DNA from: Thereva unica
Taxonomy: Eukaryota > Arthropoda > Insecta > Diptera > Therevidae
Length of the DNA stretch: 64,000 nt
Assembly: GCA_949987705.1 (NCBI GenBank)
Contig: OX465281.1
Location: forward strand, 177,768,516 to 177,832,515
Direction: 5' to 3'
In this document: piece after piece, positions 1 through 11,320 of the stretch
Numbering within the stretch: the stretch's first letter is position 1
How the letters are laid out: the number at the start of each line of letters is the position of its first letter
Made by a program: the position numbers and the translations under genes
The notes under the pieces: model-generated
Told to the model about the DNA's origin: nothing
Seen by the model: only the letters and a program-made list of their open reading frames with translations
Databases searched by the model: none

Positions 1-154
1 TGAATTTATACTGAAACTGAACACTGGACACTTCAGACACAAACAACTTTTCAATATCACGGCGGAACTGAAAATGAACTTTTCCAATGCTTCGAAATTA
101 TGCTTCGATCACAAAGAAACTAAGACAAAAGCATTGTTAAAAAAACCGAAATAT

Positions 155-208
155 GCATGAACCACAACCTTCTATATTTACTATATATGTAGAAGGTTGT
201 GCATGAAC
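155..208. repeat. Small hairpin flanked by 8-bp direct repeats
   Basis: CACAACCTTCTA (163-174) and TAGAAGGTTGTG (190-201) form a perfect 12-bp inverted repeat around a 15-base AT loop. GCATGAAC flanks it as a direct repeat at 155-162 and 201-208. It lies in the divergent promoter region of the CACTA element, between its two genes. It could be a tiny inserted foldback with an 8-bp target duplication, or a regulatory hairpin. The same structure is present in copy 2 near 41440-41493. Confidence 0.6.
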
Positions 209-609
209 TGAATACAAAAAAAAAATACGAATGACTCATCACTTTTTTAGAGCAAAAACAGCCATAAAATTTTGTTCTTACAAGGGCTGTGACTGTGGAA
301 GGGTTCTAACCGTGCCTTTGTTGGGAACGAATTGTAATATGCATGTATTTTATTGCCCCAATAAACGAGCCCATGGAAATAGAAATATTCCTCAAAAGAA
401 AAAGAGAAATTTTAAAATCTATCTTCAGTGCATTTGGAAGTTAAAAATATATGTACATATTCGAGGGAGGTTTGTTATATGTATTCCTTTTCTTGACTGC
501 AACGCTCACTATTATTCCCGCTAGGTTGACAAATTTCCAGTGTTCTTAGAAACTTGTGCAAATTACTTGGTGTGATTTTCTTACATACAATTCTTCAAAG
601 CTTGCTTAG

Positions 610-3251
610 ATGGAAAATACAATTAAGTGTCAAATGTGTTTTGCCGTGTGTACATCGGATGATTTAATTCGTCATGTAGTTCGTTATCATAGAATGGACG
701 TTAATTTTATGGTTAAATGCAATCATGACGGATGTGGAGTAACTTTCCAAAAATGGAAGACATTTCAACAACATCTGTGGCGAAGTCATTCTCAACATGA
801 AATTCAAAATATTGAAAACGTTGGACCAGAAGTTTACTTGCAAAACGATGATGATAATGATGATATCGTAGAAGGCAAGTTTTAATGTTTTTTTCCATAT
901 TTTGTATAATTTATTTCCAGTGAAACAGATCAATTTCAAATGTCAGGAGAAGAAATTCTTTCATTGCACGCCGCTAAGTTCATATTAAACATTCGAGAAA
1001 AGTGCAAAATCTCACAGACAGCAGTTGACAACATAATTTCAGGTGTTCAAGAGTTAATTTCTATGTACACATCTATAATTATGGTAATATTTTGTTCATG
1101 ACATAGTTCCAATGTTACTTAAAAAACCCTTAATTAACATCATAGAATGAATTGAAACGAAGGGTCGAACCACATTCGAATTTGATAGACCTTCACATAG
1201 TCCAGAAGTTATTTATGGAGGAATATACTTCTTCATATTTGTTTTCATCCATTGATTCCAAAAAGAAGTTGGATAAAGTTTTAATTGATAAATTTCAATT
1301 AATTTTACCAGTAGAGCACACCATTTACAGAGAATTAGCTTGGAACAAGAAGAAAAATGGTCAGCCGGTGTTAGAAGAAATAAAACGGAGTGCTTATGTT
1401 GTACCATTTTTAAAAAATTTGAAATTATTATTGAATAATGAAGATGTTAGAAATCATCTCCAGTTTTCAACAACAAATATGAATAATATTTATAAAACTG
1501 TTTTGGATGGAACTGTGTATAAAGAAAACGATTTTTTTAAAGCTCATCCGAATTCGTTAGCAATAATATTATACTATGATGACTTAGGAGTGGCAAATCC
1601 GTTAGGGGTTAGTTCCAAATGTCAAAAACTATCTATGTTCTATTGGACAATTGGAAATATTGACCCACGAGTTAGGAGTTCTAAAAATGGAATTCAATTG
1701 TTAGCAATAACAAAAACAGAGTGGCTTAATAAGGATGGTGCCCTATCAGCGTTATTAAAACCTTTTATTCAAGATATAAATTTACTTCAAACAGAAGGCA
1801 TATCAATTAGAATAAACGCAAATGAGGAAAAAATCTATAAAGGATCCTTGTTATTTTGTGCAGGAGATACGCCAGCCTCTGCTTTCTTAGGAGGATTCAA
1901 ATTATCTGTTGCAGCTTATCGTTTTTGTCGTCATTGCATGATAACTGCGGATGATTGGAAAAATATATTTTCAGAACGACAATGTTTTTTAAGAAATAAG
2001 CTCGATCATGGTCGTTATGTGGCAGTATTTGATGATCCGAATATTCTTAGAAGAAATCTGAAATTTTGGCAAAAAAGGTATGGAGTCAATAATAAAAGTC
2101 CGTTATTAGATATTTTAGACTTCGATATTACACAAAGTTTACCTCCAGACGCAATGCACATTCTGATTGAGGGTATTGTACAGGTAGCATGTAGGCAACT
2201 ACTGTGTTACTTAATTGTTGAAAAGGAAGTTTTTACTATTAAAGATTTTAATTTATGGAGAACTCATTTTAATTATTATGGTCATTTCAAACGTGACATA
2301 CCAGCTGTTATTTTAAAGGAGCATTTAGCTCCGAATGGCACACTTCGTCAAAATGCCTCACAAATGTTTACGTTAGCACACTTTCTACCATTTTTGATAA
2401 AAGATTCTGTAGAGAATAGTATAGATGATGGAATTAAAAACAGACTATGTTCACATATACGCTTATTACAAATATTAAATACATGTTTAGCTTATGAAAT
2501 AAGCGAAACTTCAATAGATTTATTAGTTCTCATGATCGAACTTTACATAAGAAACTTTATTACTTTATACCCAAATTGTTTAATTCCCAAAATACATTTT
2601 CTTCTTCATTTACCAAGGTTTATTCGGTTACTAGGCCCAATACGTCAACAATCTTGTTTTCGATTTGAAAATGCACATGCGTACTTTAAATATTTAGTGC
2701 CTGTAGTCAAAAATTTTAAAAATATGGCATATACTTGTGCCTACAGGCATCAAGCCAGATTATGTGGTAATTTGGCATCATTACCTGGTACAAGTACAAA
2801 ATATTTATACCAAGGCCATACAATTTATGCTGGTGTTACAGTTGTATTAAACAATTTACCAAATGGCAATTTATTTTATTCTATTATACCAGAAGAAAGT
2901 CGAAACAATTTTGCATTATTACGTACACCTAAAGTAGAAATCTATGGTACAGAATTTAAACCAAAGTCTATAATACTTTTAGAGTGCAATGATGATAGTT
3001 TACCGCAATTCGGTCAAATCAAAGAAATTTTTGTCATCTCTGATAATATTTATTTTATATATTGGTATTTAAATACATTGCTTTTTGATGATAAGCTGAA
3101 TGCTTATTGTGTACAAAAAACTACTTCAAGTCTGAAGAATATAATAGCCTATGATAATATATTATTTCCGCATCCATTAATTTATGTTGAAACTCAATAT
3201 TATAATTACATATGTTTATTGAATCATGAAAGAAATGAATTTTATGGCTAA
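610..3251 (+). CDS. CACTA/EnSpm-type DDE transposase with C2H2 zinc fingers, three exons (copy 1)
   Basis: Exons are 610-874, 929-1083 and 1146-3251 (2526 nt, 841 aa). Intron 1 is GC-AG (AAG|GCAAGT to ACAG) and intron 2 is GT-AG; with these the frame is open throughout. Exon 1 has two C2H2 fingers (C7, C10, H22, H27 and C37, C42, H55, H60) followed by an acidic stretch. Exon 3 carries the catalytic region: LYYDDLGVANPLG near residues 282-294, FCAGDT (D381), a CRHC knuckle near 401-404 and DAMHILIEG (D475, E482). The likely acid triad is D285 or D286, D381 and E482. This layout resembles the animal EnSpm/CACTA transposases I know; the triad assignment is inferred. The enzyme would bind the subterminal repeats and cut at the TIRs. 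AATAAA lies at 3283-3288. Confidence 0.85.
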
Positions 3252-3364
3252 ATAAGTATTATGTGAAAAATTTCCTTTTTATAATAAAAAAAAAAAAATT
3301 AAAAAATGGTTTTATTAGTGTCATTGAGTACAATTGTCATAACTTTCCTTTAATTAATACTCTC

Positions 3365-3644
3365 ATGTGTATTAATTTTGTGAAGTGTGTGAAATGATGC
3401 AAAACGTTTGATTTTCACACGTTTAAGACGTGAAACGATAAAACGTTGCAATTTCTTTAGCGTGTAAAAAATATTATACGCTAGATGTGTGTGATTTTAA
3501 CACACATGTCTTTTTATCCGCATTATTTTAACACACCATATTGCTAAAGTGCATTATTTTAACACGGCTAATCGAATTTACACGCTTATAAAGTGTGTAG
3601 TGTGTTAATTTCACACGCCAAAAATATTCTGGGGTTTGCAGTGT
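3365..3644. repeat. CACTA 3' subterminal repeats and TIR (copy 1)
   Basis: This is a dense cluster of short repeats in both orientations built on CACACG/CGTGTG and TTAACAC/GTGTTAA, for example near 3413, 3460, 3488, 3529 and 3605. It ends in the terminal inverted repeat GGGTTTGCAGTGT. In CACTA elements such repeats are the transposase binding sites. The other end (38124-38290) has the same motif vocabulary. Confidence 0.75.
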
Positions 3645-5745
3645 AGGTGACATTGCGAAAGTGGTTTTTCACAACCAACTCACCCCTCCTAGTAATTTCG
3701 ATCATGATCTTCTCTTTCTCTCCTATAAGATGCAGCTCCTTCCCATTCCCCAGTTTCGCTCTATTTCTTTTAGAGAATTTAAGAGTATCAATCTAGAGCT
3801 ACTTGGTAATGAATGCATTGCGGCTTCGTGGGACAACGTCTTGACTTCGAATACGGCGACATAAAACTTCAAAATTTTAATGAGGTTATAGCTGCTCTCT
3901 TTGAGCAATTTGTCCCAATTAAAATTCATCCCAAGCGCTGTCTCTGGTTAACTCCTGAAATACATTCTTCATTGGCTGAACGCGATTTTCTTTACCATCA
4001 ATACAAAAGGACGCGCAGTGAAGCAGTTCGTAAGATGTATAAAAAAGTCCGTAATAAAACGATTGCTCTTCTACGATCTGCTAAACGATCCTACGCTAAA
4101 AATCAGCTCGACATTAATTTACCCCCAAAAAAATTATGGGGCAATATTCGTGATTTGGGTACGTATGGGAATGATTCTCAACAAGTGTTTGTAGAGCCCA
4201 ATATTTTAAACGAGTACTTTTCAACCATTTCTGAAAGTAACTCTCTGTCAAATCAAACGCCGTGGGTGATGACAATGTCTCTCCAAAGTTCATGAAATTG
4301 ATCGCCCCATTTATATCTAATGTCCTTACTCATATTTTTAACACCTGCCTTACAGTTTCTCTCCTAGCCAATGGAAACAGGCTCTTGTTGTACCTATTCC
4401 GAAAAAGGTCTCTCCTTCGCAACCATCTGACTTCCGTCCAATCAGTCTTCTATGTATGTTTCCTTTCTAAAGTTTTTGAAAAAATTATTGCTAAGCAGCT
4501 CATGTACTATCTAAATCAAAGTAGCCTTCTCTCTGTATGGCAATCTGGTTTCAGGTCTGGGCGCAGCTGCGAAACGGCACTCTTTAAAGTTTGAACTGAT
4601 ATTCTTGAGTCACTTGATAACAATAAAATTGCAATCTTAGTTCTACTCGATTTCTCAAAAGCATTTGACTCAGTTGACCATATGATGTTACTTGAAAAAC
4701 TAGGCAGAAATTTTGGACTCGGCCCTACTGCAGTCAAACTTTTTGAAACCTATCTACAGGAGCGCTCTCAAATTGTTAAGGTACAAGAATCTTTCTTCGA
4801 ACCAGCGCTTCTTCATTGTGGAGTACCTCAAGGCTCTATCCTGGGCCCCTTGCTTTTCAGCCTTTATATAAACGACCCAAATGTAGTCAAACATTGTTCC
4901 ATTCATCTATATGCTGATGATGTGCAGATCTATTTAAGCAACTTCTTGAGCTTATCGAGGATTATACTGTTCAGCTAAACAGTGATCTGAAACGCGTGAC
5001 TGAATGGTCAGTTCGGTATAAATTACTGCTGAACCCTACCAAGTCGTCCTGCCTTGTCGTCAGCAAAACTCCTATTGACATTGAAAATCTGTTCCCAATT
5101 AAAATTAATGGTAATGTTTTACCCTATGTTGACTCTGTAATAAATCTGGGAGTAGTCGAGCTCGACTATAAATTCAGTTGCTGTAACCAAACCAGAAGTG
5201 TCCTTCGTAAGGTGGTATGCCTGCCTTCGCCAACTTTGGGTATCCTCTAATCTATTGCCTCTTGCTTTACGTATACGACTGGCGAAGGCTCTGGTATTGC
5301 CCCATTTCACGTACGGAAGCCTAATTTTTTCAAAACTTGATGCTGTCTGTTCAAGAAAAATAAAAGTCGCGTTCAATGATACCCTTCGTTTTGCCTTTAA
5401 ATTGCGTCGTTTTGATCATATCACGCCCTATGCTCTCATTCTGCTAGGTATGACGTTTGAAAACTACCTAAAATATCACCGATTAAAATTCACTTTTAAA
5501 CTTAAACACAGCGGATACCCTGGATATTTATTTCAAAACCTTAACTTCTTGCAACTAAGCAGACAATCTAGCACACTTTTGGTGCCTCGTATACGAACAG
5601 TATATGGTGAACGCTCTTACTTGTTCCAAATTGCTCGGATGTGAAACAAACTACCCGTCTATGTGCGGAGAGCGTCCTCTTGGCGATTATTCAACAGGCT
5701 TTTGAAGGAACATCTAACAAATAACAACTTGTAGGGTCACTCACT
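3645..5745 (+). pseudogene. Broken Jockey/CR1-type LINE: endonuclease tail and reverse transcriptase (copy 1)
   Basis: The sequence encodes the end of an AP-like endonuclease (FDHDLLFLSY near 3691-3720), a basic linker and reverse transcriptase blocks: FSKAFDSVDH near 4652-4681, GVPQGSILGPLLFSLYIND near 4820-4876 and YADD near 4911-4922, followed by a C-terminal domain to 5644. The frame changes at least four times (near 3830, 4270, 4980 and 5220), and a TGA at 4592-4594 interrupts the reverse transcriptase, so it is dead. The 5' end is missing: homology starts exactly where the CACTA element ends. Jockey or CR1 clade is my best guess from the motifs. Confidence 0.8.
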
Positions 5746-5867
5746 TTTTGAATCTTCTTTTCATTTATCTTCTTTTCTTGCCATTTTTTTTTATTATTAA
5801 AACATTATTTTTTATCTTCTTCTTCTTTAAACTCCTTTAATCCCTCATGGGACATAGGGCGGAACGC

Positions 5868-6130
5868 CGATTCGGTGTTTTTTATGGGAGCGGGTTGCTA
5901 ACCCTCAGCCCAATCGACTTAAAACTCTGTTTTGTGGCGCAGAGAGCTCGCCATTCGCCCGTCTCCCGTTAGCTCCTTCCGAAGAAGTACCCCAGGGGGC
6001 ACCGCGGGGAGGTGGGATTAGGACTTGCAAACAGGTCTGCTAGGTGTTCGTCTGCAGTGACTTTTCTCGGGTTTTGACAGAAGTGACAAATCGGGTGCCA
6101 CCACTTTCCGAGGTCTTTGTTAGCCGTTCG
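5868..6130 (-). mobile_element. Inverted RTE 5'-leader-like fragment within the LINE tail (copy 1)
   Basis: This stretch is the reverse complement, with few differences, of 31697-31957, the leader just ahead of the RTE endonuclease frame. It is markedly GC-rich against its surroundings. It lies between the LINE coding remnant and an (ATT)n-rich end, so it probably inserted into the LINE 3' region. It may be a 5' fragment of an RTE element or a separate short element shared by both places. Confidence 0.7.
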
Positions 6131-6290
6131 CCCCCCATTATTTTTTATATTTTGTTAATATTATTTGTTTTTTACTTTGTAGTATGGTATATTCATTTCA
6201 TCTCTGTCACCCAATTAATATTTTGTTTGTACGGTTGTAAGAATTATGTTCTTTTGTTCAATGTTAAATAAATTATTATTATTATTATTA
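6131..6290 (+). repeat. AT-rich LINE-like 3' end with (ATT)n
   Basis: AT-rich sequence ends in an AAATAAATTATTATT-type run at 6266-6290. It fits the 3' tail of the preceding LINE, but the tail is not diagnostic of a clade. Confidence 0.45.
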
Positions 6291-7307
6291 AATATAACCT
6301 AGCAATATTAATAAAACAAGAAGAATTAACCTATTTACAAATTCTTGCCTTTTGTTTATATTTTTTGGAAAGTACTGGTTTACTTTTTTTCTACGGCTTT
6401 CAGTCCTATTCTTTCCAGCGCCGTTCTTGCGGTGCACGCGCTAGTGACTTTACCTAATATGGCAACGGCGTCATGTGGATATTTTGCAATACCTGAAGTA
6501 AGCAATTATCCTATGCTACGAGCATCTCTGTCCGTTAACTTTTTAATTCTAGTGGAGAACGGAAAGTGCCGCCATATATTTTTTTTTTTTTTTTCAATCC
6601 GCGAAACCGCTGCTATGCCAACTTTACAATTATCAGCAATTTTCCGAACCGCTTGCCCTTTTCTTATTAATTACACTATTACCTACGCTTCTGATTTCTG
6701 TTGAATTTTTTTCATTCTGCTCAATTGCTAAAATATGACCAAACCTATCAAACGAATTACGTTCTTTCAGCAACTATGGTAATATTATATTCAATTTGTA
6801 ACGGGTTTTCTAACTATCAATGTCTACAAAGCAGTCGAGTGCAAAACTGTTACAATGAAGGAATTTTTTTATTTTTCACTGACTTCAAAAAAGAAGGAGG
6901 TTATCAACTCCACGTATAGGTATTTTTTTCCTGCTCACGCATAATTTTGTAATGCGGACTATTTTGCTTTTGGTGCCGGTGCCCGTCCTATTTTTTATTA
7001 ATTCTGGTAAAGGAATTGCTGAAAGCTACATAGGCAAACTGTTAATATTAGTCCACCCTGAATTTTTCATAGGTACCGAGCAAATTACTTTATTGTCGTG
7101 AAATTGATAGAAGACCGGTGGATGAGTGGATAAGGCGTCGATCTAGCGTACAGTGGCGTATGAACTGTTTTTCTCGCCCAGTTCACGATGTATGCGTTGA
7201 GTTGTGAGTGATATCCCACCAAAAAAACATTAAAAATGTGATTTAGAAGTTCGTGGGCGCGGAAATTATTTATTGGGACAGTTTAAAACACACTTATAAG
7301 AAAAAGA
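6291..7307. other. Unassigned DNA with a possible tRNA-derived fragment
   Basis: No gene is evident. At 7115-7160 a string resembling the 5' half of a class II (Ser/Leu-like) tRNA, with the A-box-like TGAGTGGATAAGGCG, is followed by AGTTCACGA, a poor B-box match, near 7188. This could be a decayed tRNA-derived SINE head. The open frames at 6345-6919 are low-complexity and show no recognisable domain. Confidence 0.3.
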
Positions 7308-7613
7308 AGTGATATGGATTAGTCAAGATGAATCGTTAATAGCATGAAATAATTAAACACGTGCATTTAGGAACGAATTCAAAGGAATTATACAACTGCC
7401 AATTTATATTTAAAACTCAATAAAGTATTATCAACCGCGAACAAATTGGCTGGCGCGTTCGTTGTATACCTAGCATGAATCTTTGATGTCCTTCGAAATG
7501 TAACAAATTTTATTAGAAACATTACAGACTGAGCCGCACTGAATTCGTTCGTAAATGCACGTGTTTAATTATTTCATGCTATTAACGATTCATCTTGACT
7601 AATCCATATCACT
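7308..7613. mobile_element. Foldback/MITE-like element with 74-bp inverted repeats (copy 1)
   Basis: The arms 7308-7381 and 7540-7613 are reverse complements over 74 bases with one mismatch (TTAGGAACG against TTACGAACG). They surround a 158-bp centre without a credible gene. Such long near-perfect arms fit a non-autonomous foldback element. I see no clear target duplication, so the superfamily is open. Confidence 0.8.
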
Positions 7614-7619
7614 ATTGTC

Positions 7620-7950
7620 TAATGTCCGGTTATTGTCTTCTACTTAAGATACCCTTTCACTTGATATGTGGGTATGTGAAGAAAATGGTAATCCGCCCTC
7701 TTGAGATGACCGCCGTGGATCAAACAGTATATTCAGAATATTATATCGCTTATGGTATTCTAATTGTGATATCCTTTCAGTTGACACCCAATTCGACGGG
7801 GTGGTGAAGAAAAGGTAATCTGCCCTCTTGAGACGGTCGCCATGGATTTTACGACATAGCTTATTGCATTCTACTTATCATACCCTTTCATTTGATACCC
7901 ATGTCGAGGGGGTTGTGAAGGAAATGGTAATCCGCCCTCTTGAGATGTAC
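7620..7950 (+). repeat. Satellite, about 120-bp units, left cluster (copy 1)
   Basis: About three units carry the core CTTTCATTTGATACCCATG and ATGGTAATCCGCCCTCTTGA. They are the same family as the large array at 9160-11320 and are separated from it by unique DNA and a direct-repeat segment. Confidence 0.85.
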
Positions 7951-8290
7951 CATTCGTACACTTTTTGTTAATCATCGAAATGATAAGGAATGCTATTTGA
8001 CATCAACAGTGCTGAATTTGACTAACTTGTAACGAATATGTTATATTTTTAGAAATAAATTACGATTGCGAACTCGGCATTCGGTATTTCAAAATTTTAC
8101 TGTACATTTGTACTGTGAACTACATACATATGTTTTTTATAGTACCTAACGCAATCTGACACCATAGTTGTGACTAACCACTTTAATTGAATACATTTTG
8201 TTAATCATCTAATGCCATCTGGCGTCAACAGTGCGAGTAAACACTTTTCGACTAACTAGTAGCACCATCTCATTTATTGAGCAATTGAAA
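7940..8290 (+). repeat. Direct-repeat segment flanking the satellite, left member (copy 1)
   Basis: This roughly 350-bp stretch (ATCATCGAAA, ACATCAACAGTGCTG, AGTACCTAACGCAATCTGA, CGACTAACTAGTAGC) recurs in the same orientation at 11320-11690, to the right of the main array. It is probably part of one longer element that contains the satellite. Confidence 0.8.
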
Positions 8291-8299
8291 TAACTTAAT

Positions 8300-8530
8300 G
8301 TAAAGAAAAAAAAGAATGATAGGAAAAAAAACTCATGGAATAATAAATAATTTATATTTTGGTTATCGGTTACAAATGTAAAATTACTTATATTGCCTAT
8401 AAAAAGGTGATAAATAGCAAAATAGCATAATTTTATAAAAAAAACACCTTGTTTTCTATGTTTAGGCGTAAATAAGGCTTTAGCTGTTTGCCCTTACAAA
8501 CTCGGCAAACTACCGCTTTCCTTGATACAA
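8300..8530 (+). repeat. Direct-repeat segment B, left member (copy 1)
   Basis: This AT-rich segment with AGAATGATAGGAAAAAAA, GGTTACAAATG and GGCGTAAATAAGGCTTTAGC recurs at 13055-13285. The order of shared blocks is the same on both sides, which suggests two related copies of one larger repeat. Confidence 0.75.
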
Positions 8531-8639
8531 TAGAAAAAAAGTAAAGAAAAAAAATCCCCTTACAACTTATTGAACCCCATTTCACCCCCTTTAACCCTTT
8601 TCTTCTCCATAAAAAGTAGCCTATGTCCGTCTCCAAGGT

Positions 8640-8755
8640 CTAGGCTATGTCTGTAGCAAATTTCATTAAAATCGGTCCGGTGGTTTAGGCGTGAAAGCGT
8701 AACAGACAGACAGACAGAGTTACTTTCGCATTTATAATATTAGTAAGGATAAACA
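8640..8755 (+). repeat. Transposon 3'-tail-like motif with (CAGA)n (copy 1)
   Basis: The string TTTCATTAAAATCGGTCCGG, then GCGTGAAAGCGTAACAGACAGACAGACAG, then TTTATAATATTAGTAAGGAT, closely resembles the 3' tails of RTE-type LINEs and their SINEs widely seen in arthropods. No coding part is attached here. Confidence 0.5.
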
Positions 8756-9159
8756 TAAGATCCTTTCGCGTTTCTCGGCCAAGATTTTTCCTGCGCTATG
8801 GAATCATTGATCCATAACCAGCTCGATTTTTGTCTCAACATGCTGATGTAATGACTTTGTTTCTGTATGGAATATAACACTAATCACTTCATAATTTCAA
8901 CCTCCTATATGCAATTTTGCAGAAGTGACAGCTTTAATATCGCATTGCTCAATTTTAATAAAATTTTTATTATCCAGTTCGAATAATTTTAGATGTATGA
9001 TGAGAACAGGTCCTACCAAAATTATTGCCGATTTACGAATCTTTTGAGTGTACGAACGACTAACCATTTTTATATGAACACTTTTTTCTAATCATCGAAT
9101 GCTATTTGGCATCAACAGTGCTAGTAAAAATTTATCGAATAACTAGTGACGATATATTG

Positions 9160-11320
9160 AGGATATATTATATTGTGTATTGTCTTTTACTTATGATACC
9201 CTTTCATTTGATACCCATGTCGAGAGGGTTGCGAATAAAATGGTAATCCGCCCTCTTGAGATGATCGCCGTGGATCTAACGAGATATTGAGTATACTATA
9301 TCGCTTATGGTATTCTACTTATGATACCCTTTCAATTGATACCCATGTCGAAGGGTGGTGTAGAAATGGTAATCAGCCCTCCTGAAAAGGCCGCCCAGGA
9401 TTTTACGACATAGCTTATTGTATTCTACTTATCATACCCATTCATTCGATACCTTTGTCGAGGAGGAGGTGAAGAAAATGGTAATGCATCCTCTTGAGAT
9501 GGCCGCCGGGGATCAAAATATATATTGAGTATACTATATTGTTTATTGTATTATTCTTATCATTCCATTTCGTTTGATACCCATGTCGAGGGTGTTGTAA
9601 AGAAAATGGTAATCCGCCCTCTTGAGATGACCGCCATGGATCTAACCATATATTGAGTATACTATATCGCTTATGGTACTCTACTTATGATGCCTTTTCA
9701 ATTGACACCCATGTTGAGGGGGTGGTGAAGAAATGGTAAACCGCCCTCTTGAGTCGGCCGGCATGGATCTCCATATATTGAGTATACTATATCGCTTATG
9801 ATATTCTACTTATCATTCCATTTCATTTGATACCCATGTCGAGGGGGCGGTGAAGAAATGGTAATCTGCCCTCTTGAGACGGTCGCCATGGATTTTACGC
9901 GCATAACTTATTGTATTCTACTTATCATACCCTTTCATTTGATACCTATGTCGAGGGGGTGGTGAAGAAAATGGTAATGCATTCTTTTGAGATGGCCGCC
10001 GTGGATCTAACTATATATTGAGTATACTATATTGTTTATTGCATTCTTCTTGTCATTCCCTTTCATTTGATACCCTTTGGAGGGGGTGGTGAAGAAAATG
10101 GTAATGCATCCTCTTGAGATGGCCGCGGTGGATCTAACTATTTATTGAGTATACTATGTTGCTTATTGTATTCTACTTATCATTCCATTTCATTTGATAC
10201 CAACAACGAGGGGGTTGTAAAGAAAATGGTAATCCGCCGTCTTGAGATGACCGCCATGGATATAACCATATATTTAGTATTCTATATCGCTTATGGTATT
10301 CTACTTATTATACCCTTTCAAGTTATACCCATGTTGAGGGGATGGTGAAGAAGTAGTAATTCGCCCTCTTGATACCGCCGATATGGATTTTACGACATAG
10401 CTTATTGTATTCTACTTATCATACCCTTTCATTTGATACCCATGTCGAGGGGGTAGTGAAGAAAATGGTAATGCGTCCTCTTGAGATGGCCGCGGTGGAT
10501 CTATCTATTTATTGAGTATACTATAGTGCTTATTGTATTCTACTTATCATTCCATTTCATTTGATACCCATGTCTAAGGGGCTGTGAAAAAAATGGTAAT
10601 CCGCCCTCTTGAGATGACCACCATAGATCTAACCATATATTGAATAAACTATATCGCTTATGGCATTCTACTTATGATACCCTGGTGAAGAAGTGGTAAT
10701 CCGCCCTCTCGGTACCGCCGATATGGATTTTAGGACATAGCTTATTGTATTCTACTTATCATACCCTTTCATTTGATACCCATGTCAAGGGGGTGGTGAA
10801 GAAAATGGTAATGCGTCCTCCTTAGATGGCCGCGGTGGATCTAACTATTTATTGAGTATACTATAGTGCTGATTGTATTCTACTTATCATTCCATTTCAT
10901 TTGATACCCATGTCTAAGGGGCTGTGAAAAAAATGGTAATCCGCCCTCTTGAGATGACCGCCATGGATATAACCATATATTTAGTATACTATATCGCTTA
11001 TGGTATTCTACTTATGATACCCTTTCAATTGATAGCCATGTTGAGGGGGTGGTGAAGAAGTGGTAATCCGCCCTCTTGATACCGCCGACATAGCTTATTG
11101 TATTCTATTTATCATTCCCTTTCATTTGATACCAATGTCGAGGGGGTTGTGAAGAAAATGGTAATCCGTCCTCTTGAGATGACCTCCCTGGATCCTAACC
11201 ATATATTGAGTATACTATATCGCCTATGGTATTCTACTTAAAATACCCTATCAATAGATACTCATGTCGATAGAGTGGTGAAGAAATGGTAATCCGCCCT
11301 CTTGAGACTCCTTCCAGTTT
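9160..11320 (+). repeat. Main satellite array, about 18 units of about 120 bp (copy 1)
   Basis: The core TTTCATTTGATACCCATGTCGAGGGGG, a GGTAATCCGCCCTCTTGAGATG block and a TATTGAGTATACTATAT block recur at steps of roughly 110-130 bases, for example near 9200, 9330, 9448, 9570, 9704, 9825, 9940, 10071, 10188 and onwards to 11255. Two unit types (TTATTGTATTCTACTTATCAT and CTTATGGTATTCTACTTATGA) tend to alternate, which implies a higher-order dimer. A unit near 10680 is shortened. Short open frames in the array are by-products of the repeat. Confidence 0.9.

Larger units (their letters stand above)
1..3644 (+). mobile_element. CACTA/EnSpm-type DNA transposon, right part (copy 1)
   Basis: This is the right-hand portion of the element seen complete at 38124-44930. 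The window opens inside the intergenic region between its two divergent genes. It contains the transposase gene (610-3251), a subterminal repeat zone (about 3365-3630) and the terminal GGGTTTGCAGTGT at 3632-3644. The adjoining DNA at 3645 is LINE sequence that begins abruptly, so the element edge is sharp on this side. Confidence 0.85.

Noticed and set aside
231..524. Cysteine-containing open frame of 97 codons (108 in copy 2) upstream of the transposase
   Set aside because: It has no recognisable domain and no link by splicing to the transposase, and its N-terminal length depends on a homopolymer count. It lies in the divergent promoter region.
664..939. Minus-strand frames opposite the CACTA transposase (also 1213-1407)
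   Set aside because: They are antisense to exons with strong zinc-finger and DDE motifs and are repeated only because copy 2 repeats.
6345..6919. Two adjacent open frames of 119 and 72 codons
   Set aside because: T-rich, low-complexity translations with no motif, in a stretch of old repeats.
9160..11320. CRISPR-like regular spacing of repeats
   Set aside because: Units are about 120 bp and similar throughout, with no short repeat and unique spacers; this is a eukaryotic satellite.
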